The position numbers were made by a program, and so were the translations under genes. A stretch of 18,200 nucleotides of DNA, taken from DASUGM01 sp036274055 (GTDB lineage Bacteria > Acidobacteriota > Vicinamibacteria > Vicinamibacterales > SCN-69-37). The notes under the pieces were generated by a model that saw nothing but the letters and a program-made list of their open reading frames with translations, ran no database searches and was not told the origin of the DNA. The stretch lies in assembly GCA_036274055.1 (NCBI GenBank), contig DASUGM010000268.1:1-18200 (forward strand). Direction: 5' to 3'. Shown here in pieces: positions 1 through 5,811 of this stretch. Each line of letters starts with the position of its first letter. The first letter of the stretch is position 1.

Positions 1-4
1 ACGT

Positions 5-27
5 AAAAAGCCACCCGACGGCTTTTT
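5..27. terminator. Rho-independent terminator hairpin at the left edge
   Basis: AAAAAGCC (5-12) pairs perfectly with GGCTTTTT (20-27) around a 7-nt loop. The A-run on one side and T-run on the other make it a plausible bidirectional intrinsic terminator. It probably ends a gene lying to the left of the window and insulates the S41-like gene that starts at 45. Confidence 0.7.
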
Positions 28-44
28 CTGGCGATAATAGACCC

Positions 45-1232
45 ATGACGGCTCGGACCCGGCTGATCGTTTTTCTCGTCTCGACCCCGCTGCTCTTGCT
101 GGTCACGGTCGGCGGCCTGCTGGGCGGCGCCCGGCCCGCCCGCGCCGCGCAGCGCGCGCTGCCGCATCTCGCCGTCATGGAAGACGCGCGCTATCTGATC
201 GAGAACGCCTACGTCGAAAAAGTCGACGTCGACAAGGTCATGGATGGCGCGATGCGCGGCCTGGTCGAAGGCCTCGACCCGTTGAGCGCGTACCTGACGC
301 CGGACGAAGTCACCGCGATGGAAACGAAAGCCGCGCTCCCCGCCGGCGACGTCGGCATCATCGTCGCCCGGCAGTTCTATCTGCGCGTAGTCGGGGTGCG
401 CGATGGATCCCCGGCCGCGAAGGCGGGACTGCAGACCGGCGACTTCGTGCGCGCGATCGATAACTTCGCCACCCGCGACATGTCCGCGTACACCGGTCAG
501 CGCCTGTTGCGCGGCGCGCCGGGCTCCAAGGTCACGCTCCTGATCATTCGTGGCAACGCCGCGGATCCGCATCCAATCCCGCTCACCCGCGAGCCGATGG
601 CCACCGATCGCGTCAGCACACGCAAGTTGCCGAGCGGCCAGACGCTCGTCCGGATCAGCAGTTTCGGTGACGGCGCGGTCGCGGCGCTGAAGACGCAGGT
701 CGAGGCCCTCGGCGAGGCCGGCAAGACCGGCCTGGCGATCGACTTGCGCGGCACGGCCGACGGCGCTCCGGAAGACGGCATCGCCGCGGCCAGACTCTTC
801 GTCAAGAGCGGCACGCTTGCCGTGCTCGCCGGACGCAAGGGCACCGAGAGCAAGGACATCACGGCGGCGGCCGGCGACGGCGCGTTCACGATGCCGGTGG
901 TGCTGTTGGTATCCAACGGCACGGCCAACGCCGCCGAGGTCTTCGCCGCCGCGCTCGCGCGCAACAAGCGGACGACGCTGGTCGGCGAGCCGACGGCGGG
1001 GCTTGCCGCCGTGCAGCGCCTCGTCAAATTGCCCGAGGGTCATGGGCTCTGGATGACCTACGCCCGCTACCTCAGGGCCGACGGCCAGCCGCTCCATGAG
1101 CAGGGCCTGATGCCGGACGACCCGGTCGATATCCCGGTCACCCCCTTCGATGCCCCCGCGACCGCGCCCAACGCGGTCGATCCGCTGCTCGCCCACGCGG
1201 TCAAAGCCTTCGAGATTTGGAAGGGCAAGTAA
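45..1232 (+). CDS. Secreted PDZ/S41-family protein, probably catalytically dead (C-terminal processing peptidase homologue)
   Basis: This 395-aa protein has the layout of C-terminal processing peptidases. A signal peptide (hydrophobic core about 7-27, AxA-type cleavage after A34) is followed by a short helical lead-in, a PDZ domain at about 100-182, and an S41 core at about 185-365. The family's catalytic block is easy to align: T293-A-N-A-A-E298-V-F, then 25 residues on, V313-G-E-P-T-A-G-L320-A-A-V-Q324. In active CTPs the third residue of the first block is the nucleophilic Ser (SASASE, or SAAE in related S41 clades) and the residue 25 on is the general-base Lys (FGKG). Here they are Asn295 (AAC at 927) and Leu320 (CTT at 1002), while E298 and Q324 are kept. 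The fold is therefore confident, but peptidase activity is not expected; a PDZ-based binding or scaffold role in the periplasm is inference. There is no Shine-Dalgarno before the ATG. A GATAAT box at 33-38 lies 6 nt upstream of it, which would fit a leaderless transcript. The gene stands alone, between a terminator and the tRNA-Val promoter. Confidence 0.85.
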   Translation: MTARTRLIVFLVSTPLLLLVTVGGLLGGARPARAAQRALPHLAVMEDARYLIENAYVEKVDVDKVMDGAMRGLVEGLDPLSAYLTPDEVTAMETKAALPAGDVGIIVARQFYLRVVGVRDGSPAAKAGLQTGDFVRAIDNFATRDMSAYTGQRLLRGAPGSKVTLLIIRGNAADPHPIPLTREPMATDRVSTRKLPSGQTLVRISSFGDGAVAALKTQVEALGEAGKTGLAIDLRGTADGAPEDGIAAARLFVKSGTLAVLAGRKGTESKDITAAAGDGAFTMPVVLLVSNGTANAAEVFAAALARNKRTTLVGEPTAGLAAVQRLVKLPEGHGLWMTYARYLRADGQPLHEQGLMPDDPVDIPVTPFDAPATAPNAVDPLLAHAVKAFEIWKGK

Positions 1233-1246
1233 CCCCTTGCTATACT
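1217..1246 (+). promoter_or_regulatory. Sigma70-type promoter for tRNA-Val
   Basis: TTGGAA (1217-1222, 4/6 to consensus) is followed after 18 nt by TATACT (1241-1246, 5/6). The expected start is near 1253, giving a leader of about 34 nt before the mature tRNA. The -35 box lies inside the last codons of the S41-like gene. Confidence 0.55.
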
Positions 1247-1286
1247 GATCGTTCGTCTTGCGCCCGGTGTGACCGGCCGAGGGCAT

Positions 1287-1363
1287 AGGCGCGTAGCTCA
1301 GCTGGTTAGAGCGCCTGCTTGACATGCAGGAGGTCGGCGGTTCGAGTCCGCCCGTGCCTACCA
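1287..1363 (+). tRNA. tRNA-Val (anticodon GAC), CCA encoded
   Basis: The 77-nt cloverleaf closes fully. The acceptor strand AGGCGCG (1287-1293) pairs with CGTGCCT (1353-1359) with one G-U pair. The D-stem is GCTC/GAGC. The anticodon stem CCTGC/GCAGG encloses the loop TTGACAT, giving anticodon GAC. The T-stem GGCGG/CCGCC (1336-1340/1348-1352) encloses TTCGAGT. The discriminator is A1360 and the CCA tail (1361-1363) is encoded in the DNA. GAC reads the GUC/GUU valine codons. Confidence 0.95.
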
Positions 1364-1463
1364 TTCGACTCGGCCGCTTCCGCGGCCTCGCTCATGGCAA
1401 GCCATCCAGGCGGCCGAGTCGAATGTCCTGAGCGAGCCCAAGGATCGCGGCGAGTCGAAGGAC
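1363..1463. repeat. Inverted-repeat (REP-like) element between tRNA-Val and thrS
   Basis: A perfect 15-bp inverted repeat starts at the last base of the tRNA: 1363-1377 is the exact reverse complement of 1410-1424 (arms read ATTCGACTCGGCCGC and its complement), with a 32-nt spacer. Immediately after it a second, weaker palindrome runs from GTCCT (1425-1429) to AGGAC (1459-1463). It contains the CTGAGCGAG and CGAGTCGAAGG words seen in dispersed palindromic repeats of several high-GC bacteria (recalled, not searched). There is no T-tract, so a simple intrinsic terminator is less likely, although the stem could process or end the tRNA transcript. Confidence 0.6.
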
Positions 1464-1478
1464 CCCCGTTTCGTTTCG

Positions 1479-3413
1479 ATGAATCCAATCACCATCACCC
1501 TTCCCGACGGCTCGACGCGCGACGCAGCTCCAGGCACGCTGGTGCGGGACTTTGCCGCGGCGAACCTGCCGCAGAGCGTCGTCAAGAAGGCGTTGGCGGC
1601 GACGGTTGACGGTCGAATGGTCGATCTGTCCTATCCGCTGACGAAGAATGCGTCGCTCAAGCTCGTCCTGCCCGACGGCGCGGACGCGCTGGCCCTCTAT
1701 CGCCATTCGACCGCGCACTTGCTCGCGGCGGCCGTCACCAACCTGTTCCCTGGTGTCCAGTGCGGCATCGGTCCGGCCACCGACGAGGGTTTCTTCTACG
1801 ACTTCGTGGTGCCGAAGCCGTTCGTGCCCGAAGATCTCGAGAAGATCGAAGCGAAGATGCGTGAGCTGGCGTCGCAGGATTTGCCCTACGAACGGCAGCT
1901 GTGGCCGCGCCAGGAAGCGATCGACTTCTTCACCAGACGCGGCGAACCGCTCAAGGTGCAATTGATCGACGAGAAGACGGCCGGCCAACCGGAAGTCTCG
2001 GTCTACACGATCAAAGACCGCGAGACGTTCGTCGACTTCTGCGTCGGGCCGCACGTGCCGTCGACCAGTCGCCTCAAGGCGTTCAAGCTGACCTCGACGT
2101 CGAACGCGTACTGGAAAGGCGACGCGCACAACCAGCCGATGCAGCGCGTCTACGGCACGGCGTTCTTCAAGGAAGACGACCTCAAGCAGCACCTCACGCG
2201 CATCGAGGAAGCCAAAAAGCGCGACCATCGCCGGGTCGGCAAGGACATCGGCCTGTTCACGTTTCACCCGTACGCGCCGGGCGCCGCCTTCTGGCTTGGC
2301 AAGGGGACGACGCTCTACAACACGCTCGCCAATTACATGCGCGAGGTGCTCTTCCCCGCCGGCTACTCGGAGTTGAAGACCCCGCTGATCTTCAACAAGC
2401 AGCTCTGGGAAACGTCCGGGCACTGGCAGCACTACCGCCAGAACATGTTCCTGGTCGAGTCTGAAAACGTCGAGATGGGCGTCAAGGCGATGAACTGCCC
2501 GGGCCACATGCTCGTGTTCGCGAGCCAGAGCCGCAGCTACCGCGACCTGCCGCTGCGCTTTCACGAGCAGACGCCGCTGCATCGCAACGAGGCCTCGGGC
2601 GTGCTTTCGGGCCTGACCCGCGTTCGCCAGTTCTCGCAGGACGACGCGCATTGCTTCGTCATGGAGTCGCAGATCGGCGAAGAAGTCGAGCGGCTGCTGA
2701 ACCTGGTCAAGCGCGTCTACGCCGACTTCGGTCTGCAGTATCAGGTGAAGCTCGCGACGCGGCCGGAGAAGGAGTTCGTCGGCGAGGTGGCGACCTGGGA
2801 TCACGCCGAGGCGGAGCTGAAAAAGGGCCTCGACGCGGCCGGGGTCGCCTACGTGGTCAACGCCGGCGACGGCGCCTTTTACGGCCCGAAAATCGATTTC
2901 GACATCCTCGACGCGATTGGCCGCACCTGGCAGTGCGCGACCATCCAGCTCGACTACCAGATGCCGGCCCGGTTCGAGCTCAAATACACCGGCGCCGACA
3001 ACGCCGAGCACCGGCCGGTGGTCATCCATCGGGCGATTTTCGGCAGTTTCGAGCGGTTCATTGCGCTGTTGATCGAGCACTACGCCGGGGCCTTCCCGCT
3101 GTGGCTGGCGCCGCTCCAGGCGATTGTCCTGCCGATTGCCGACAGGCATCTGCCCTATGCCGCTGAGGTCCGGGCCAGGCTCGAGGCGGCCGGGCTCCGG
3201 GCCGACCTCGACGACCGCCAGGAAAAGATTGGTTATAAGATTCGAGAGGCGCAGCTGCAGAAAGTCCCGTACATGCTGGTCATCGGCGACCGCGAGGCGG
3301 CCGAGGGCACGGTGTCGGTGCGAAGTCGCGCCGGCGGCGACCAGGGCAGTAAACCGGTTGGCGAGTTTGTGACGGCGGCTGTGAATGAAGCCGCGTCACG
3401 GACTCAAGCCTAG
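1479..3413 (+). CDS. thrS: Threonine--tRNA ligase
   Basis: This cytoplasmic class II synthetase charges tRNA-Thr with threonine. At 644 aa it is full length for the bacterial family (about 640). In order it has a TGS domain (1-62, opening ITITLPDGS), an editing (SAD) domain with its HxxxH pair H76/H80 and the later C188xxxH192, the catalytic core, and a C-terminal anticodon-binding domain from about 545. Motif 2 reads LHRNEASG (about 367-374), leading into DDAHCF. Motif 3 contains the IHRAIFGSFERF segment. The three zinc ligands that select threonine are all present: C340 (NCPGH), H391 (DDAH) and H517 (VIHR). There is no clear Shine-Dalgarno before the ATG, but this start gives a standard TGS N-terminus. 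The stop codon TAG merges with the GGAGG of infC, so thrS and infC are translationally close. No promoter was identified in the repeat-filled leader. Confidence 0.97.
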   Translation: MNPITITLPDGSTRDAAPGTLVRDFAAANLPQSVVKKALAATVDGRMVDLSYPLTKNASLKLVLPDGADALALYRHSTAHLLAAAVTNLFPGVQCGIGPATDEGFFYDFVVPKPFVPEDLEKIEAKMRELASQDLPYERQLWPRQEAIDFFTRRGEPLKVQLIDEKTAGQPEVSVYTIKDRETFVDFCVGPHVPSTSRLKAFKLTSTSNAYWKGDAHNQPMQRVYGTAFFKEDDLKQHLTRIEEAKKRDHRRVGKDIGLFTFHPYAPGAAFWLGKGTTLYNTLANYMREVLFPAGYSELKTPLIFNKQLWETSGHWQHYRQNMFLVESENVEMGVKAMNCPGHMLVFASQSRSYRDLPLRFHEQTPLHRNEASGVLSGLTRVRQFSQDDAHCFVMESQIGEEVERLLNLVKRVYADFGLQYQVKLATRPEKEFVGEVATWDHAEAELKKGLDAAGVAYVVNAGDGAFYGPKIDFDILDAIGRTWQCATIQLDYQMPARFELKYTGADNAEHRPVVIHRAIFGSFERFIALLIEHYAGAFPLWLAPLQAIVLPIADRHLPYAAEVRARLEAAGLRADLDDRQEKIGYKIREAQLQKVPYMLVIGDREAAEGTVSVRSRAGGDQGSKPVGEFVTAAVNEAASRTQA

Positions 3414-3425
3414 GAGGACGTTATC
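3413..3425 (+). promoter_or_regulatory. Strong ribosome binding site and rare AUC start codon of infC
   Basis: GGAGG at 3413-3417 overlaps the thrS stop codon. After 5 nt comes ATC (3423-3425), in frame with the IF3 coding sequence and with no ATG, GTG or TTG nearby at the right distance. IF3 rejects non-standard start codons, and its own gene is known to begin with AUU in E. coli and AUC in Myxococcus. This site is therefore the expected autoregulatory start. Confidence 0.8.
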
Positions 3426-3983
3426 GCTTTCGATCGAAGCCCACGACGGGATGACCGGGTCCGGACCAACGAACGCATCCGCGTACGTGAAATCCGGGTG
3501 ATTGACGACAACGGCGAACAGCTGGGGATCATGCCGCCGCCGCAGGCGCTGACGCTGGCGCGGAGCAAAGGTCTCGACCTCGTGGAGATTTCGCCCACGG
3601 CGGTGCCGCCGGTCTGCCGAATCATGGACTTCGGCAAGTACCAATACGAGCAGCAGAAACGCGCGCGCTCGGCGAAGAAGCACCAGAAAGTGATTCTGGT
3701 CAAAGAAATCAAGTTTCGGCCGAAGGTCGACGAGCACGACTATCAGTTCAAGAAGAAGCACATCGAGCGCTTCCTCGGTGACGGCGACAAAGTGAAGGCG
3801 ACGATTTTCTTCCGCGGCCGCGAAAACGCGCACCCGGAAATCGGCCATCGGATTCTCGAACGGCTGATTGGCGATTTGGAAGGGATTGCGGTGACGGAAA
3901 CGGCGCCGCAAAAAGAAGGCAACCAGCTGCACACGATCCTGGCCCCGCGGCCTGGACTGAAGCGAGCCGGCGCCGGGCACTGA
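3423..3983 (+). CDS. infC: Translation initiation factor IF-3 (AUC start)
   Basis: IF3 binds the 30S subunit, keeps 50S away and checks start-codon and initiator-tRNA pairing. With the AUC start the protein is 186 aa. Its N-terminus runs through the family's conserved TNERIRVREIRVID segment, which a GTG start at 3498 would cut off. Next come DLVEISP and PPVCRIMDFGKYQYEQ of the N-domain, a basic linker, and the C-domain with IKFRPKVDEHDY and the KATIFFRGRE motif. It sits 9 nt after thrS and before rpmI and rplT, the classic IF3-L35-L20 order. Discrimination against AUC by IF3 itself should give negative autoregulation; this is known in E. coli and inferred here. The last codons (RAGAGH and the stop) lie in the first unit of a tandem-repeat array, so the C-terminal tail may vary between relatives. 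Confidence 0.93.
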   Translation: MAFDRSPRRDDRVRTNERIRVREIRVIDDNGEQLGIMPPPQALTLARSKGLDLVEISPTAVPPVCRIMDFGKYQYEQQKRARSAKKHQKVILVKEIKFRPKVDEHDYQFKKKHIERFLGDGDKVKATIFFRGRENAHPEIGHRILERLIGDLEGIAVTETAPQKEGNQLHTILAPRPGLKRAGAGH

Positions 3984-4016
3984 CGGACGGGCACTGGGCG
4001 TGGGGCCCGGGCACTA
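3975..4016 (+). repeat. Degenerate heptanucleotide array, infC-rpmI gap
   Basis: Units of 7 nt follow in phase: GGGCACT (3975-3981), a diverged unit, GGGCACT (3989-3995), GGGCGTG, GGGCCCG, and a final copy GGGCACT at 4009-4015 shifted by one base. The first unit overlaps the infC stop codon. It fills nearly all of the gap up to the rpmI ribosome binding site. Confidence 0.6.
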
Positions 4017-4035
4017 GAGCAAGTTGAGGATTGAG

Positions 4036-4233
4036 ATGCCGAAGTTGAAGAGTCACCGTGGCGCCGCCAAGCGCTTCAAGAAGACGGGCACAGGCAAGTT
4101 CTTGCGCGGCAAAGCGTTCAAGCGCCACATCCTGACCAGCAAGCCGACGCGCCGCAAGCGCCACGCGCGCGGCACGGAAGTGGTCAACAAGGCGGACCAC
4201 GCCAAGCTCAAACGCATGCTCCCGTACGACTGA
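4036..4233 (+). CDS. rpmI: 50S ribosomal protein L35
   Basis: This 65-aa very basic protein has the L35 signature MPKLKSHRGAAKRFKKTGTG and the C-terminal KPTRRKRHARG followed by KLKRMLPY. It is a component of the large ribosomal subunit. The ATG at 4036 is preferred over the in-frame TTG at 4024 because it gives the universal MPK start and has GAGGA (4026-4030) 5 nt upstream. It lies between infC and rplT, as in most bacteria. Confidence 0.96.
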   Translation: MPKLKSHRGAAKRFKKTGTGKFLRGKAFKRHILTSKPTRRKRHARGTEVVNKADHAKLKRMLPYD

Positions 4234-4252
4234 CGCCGACGGGAGCCAGATC

Positions 4253-4351
4253 AACTTGAAACTTCAAACTTGAAACTCGAAACCAGGGTTCTCAGTCGAA
4301 GGGCGAAGTTGCATCTCGCGTCCGAAGTTTGAAGTTTCAAGTTTTGAGTTT
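4253..4351. repeat. Two inverted heptanucleotide arrays forming a long stem, rpmI-rplT gap
   Basis: The left array (4253-4280) has four 7-nt units of the form AACTTGA/AACTTCA/AACTCGA. The right array (4324-4351) has four units of the form GAAGTTT/CAAGTTT/TGAGTTT. The arrays are inverted copies: 4253-4271 is the exact reverse complement of 4325-4343 (19 bp), separated by 53 nt. The block is markedly AT-richer than the flanking genes. In transcripts reading through to rplT it would fold as a long hairpin upstream of the L20 ribosome binding site. I see no recognisable L20-binding leader here. Confidence 0.8.
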
Positions 4352-4396
4352 CACGTTGACGCCGAAGCCAGCGTCAGTACCGAAGCAGAGGAAAAA

Positions 4397-4765
4397 ATGC
4401 CCCGCGTAAAAAGAGGATCCGTTCGGCGCGCCAAGCGCAAGAAGCTGTTGAAGCGCGCGAAGGGGTTCTACGCCACCAAGAGCAAGCTGTATCAGGCCGC
4501 GCAGGAAGCCGTCGACAAGGCGCTCAATTACGCCTACAGCGGCCGGCGCCGCAAGAAGCGCGACTTCCGCAAGGTGTGGGTGGTCCGGATCAACGCCGCC
4601 GCGCGTGAGCACGGCCTCACCTACGGTCAGCTGATCAGCGGCCTGAAAGCGGCCGGCGTCGGGCTGGATCGGAAGAGCCTTGCCGAACTCGCCGTCAACC
4701 ACCCGGCCGCGTTTGCCGCGGTCGCCAAGCAGGCACAAAAGGCGGCGCCCGCGCGCACGGCATAG
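4397..4765 (+). CDS. rplT: 50S ribosomal protein L20
   Basis: This 122-aa basic protein opens MPRVKRGSVRRAKRKK and contains the family blocks AKGFYATKSKLY, YAYSGRRRKKRDFRKVWVVRINAA and GLTYGQLISGLKAAGV. L20 binds 23S rRNA early in 50S assembly and in several bacteria represses its own operon. AGAGGA just upstream (4387-4392) serves as ribosome binding site. The C-terminal Ala-rich tail (FAAVAKQAQKAAPARTA) is slightly longer than in E. coli L20. The pheS start follows after only 2 nt, so the genes are co-transcribed. Confidence 0.97.
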   Translation: MPRVKRGSVRRAKRKKLLKRAKGFYATKSKLYQAAQEAVDKALNYAYSGRRRKKRDFRKVWVVRINAAAREHGLTYGQLISGLKAAGVGLDRKSLAELAVNHPAAFAAVAKQAQKAAPARTA

Positions 4766-4767
4766 CC

Positions 4768-5811
4768 GTGGCTGACCCCGCCAGCCTGCGCGCCGCGTTC
4801 GCCGCGGCGCTGGCCGCCTGCAGGACGCCCAACGACGTCAAGCAGGTCCGCGATCAATTCCTCAGCCGCAAACACGGCAGCGTCACCGCCCTCGTCAAAG
4901 GCATCGCCTCGGCGACGCCCGACGAGCGGCGCACGCTCGGCGCTGCCGCCAACGCCCTCAAGCAGGAGATCGAGCAGGCGCTCGACGCGCGCGAGAGCGA
5001 ACTCGCCGCGTCCGCGCCGATTGCCGGCGCGGTCGACATCACCTTGCCGGGCCGGGTCCCCGCGATCGGCCGGCGCCACCCGCTGACCCAGGTGCGCGAG
5101 CGGATCGAAGACATCTTCGCGAGCATGGGCTACACGATTCTCGAAGGCCCCGAGCTCGAGGACGACTGGCACAACTTCGAAGCACTGAACATGCCGCCGG
5201 AACATCCCGCGCGCGACATGCAGGACACGCTCTATCTGGCTGCGCCGGTCGGCACCGCCGATCCCAGGCGGCCGGCGACGCTCCTGCGCACGCACACCTC
5301 CGGCATGCAGATTCGCTACATGGAATCGCACACGCCGCCGGTGCGCATCATCGCGCCCGGTCGCGTCTACCGCCGCGACAACTCCGACGCCACCCACACG
5401 CCGATGTTCACGCAGGTCGAAGGTCTGGTCGTCGACGAAGGCATCAGTCTCGGCGACCTGAAGGGCACCCTCAACGGTTTCGCCGAGCGGCTCTTCGACG
5501 CGAAAGTGAAGACGAGGTTCCGGCCGAGCTTCTTCCCCTACACCGAGCCGTCGGCCGAGCTCGACGTCGAGTGCCAGGGCTGCGGCGGCAAGGGCTGCGG
5601 CCTGTGCAAGCACACCGGGTGGATTGAAGTCCTCGGCTGCGGCATGGTGCATCCGGCGGTGTTCGAGTCGGTCGGCTACGACCCGGAGAAATACACTGGC
5701 TTCGCCTTCGGCATGGGGATCGAGCGGCTGGCGCTGCGCCGCTACGGCATCGAAGATATCCGGATGTTCTACGAGAACGACTTGCGGTTCCTCGAGCAGC
5801 TCGCGCCATGA
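4768..5811 (+). CDS. pheS: Phenylalanine--tRNA ligase, alpha subunit
   Basis: This is the catalytic subunit of the (alpha-beta)2 PheRS. The 347-aa length is normal. An N-terminal coiled-coil arm (about 1-90), which contacts tRNA, is followed by the class II core. Motif 2 is at about 197-219 (PGRVYRRDNSDATHTP, then FTQVEG), and motif 3 at 311-323 (GFAFGMGIERLAL). A Cys cluster C269-x2-C272-x4-C277-x2-C280 sits in the insertion before GWIEVLG; it resembles the Cys-rich loop of many bacterial PheS proteins and may bind zinc (inference). It uses a GTG start at 4768, directly after rplT. Its stop overlaps the pheT start in an ATGA, which suggests translational coupling and matched amounts of the two subunits. 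Confidence 0.96.
   Translation: MADPASLRAAFAAALAACRTPNDVKQVRDQFLSRKHGSVTALVKGIASATPDERRTLGAAANALKQEIEQALDARESELAASAPIAGAVDITLPGRVPAIGRRHPLTQVRERIEDIFASMGYTILEGPELEDDWHNFEALNMPPEHPARDMQDTLYLAAPVGTADPRRPATLLRTHTSGMQIRYMESHTPPVRIIAPGRVYRRDNSDATHTPMFTQVEGLVVDEGISLGDLKGTLNGFAERLFDAKVKTRFRPSFFPYTEPSAELDVECQGCGGKGCGLCKHTGWIEVLGCGMVHPAVFESVGYDPEKYTGFAFGMGIERLALRRYGIEDIRMFYENDLRFLEQLAP

Noticed and set aside
1392..3149. Long minus-strand open frame (585 codons) opposite thrS
   Set aside because: It mirrors the codon pattern of thrS in a GC-rich genome. Its composition (Arg/Val/Leu/Asp-rich, no domain) is that of a shadow, while thrS on the plus strand has all family motifs.
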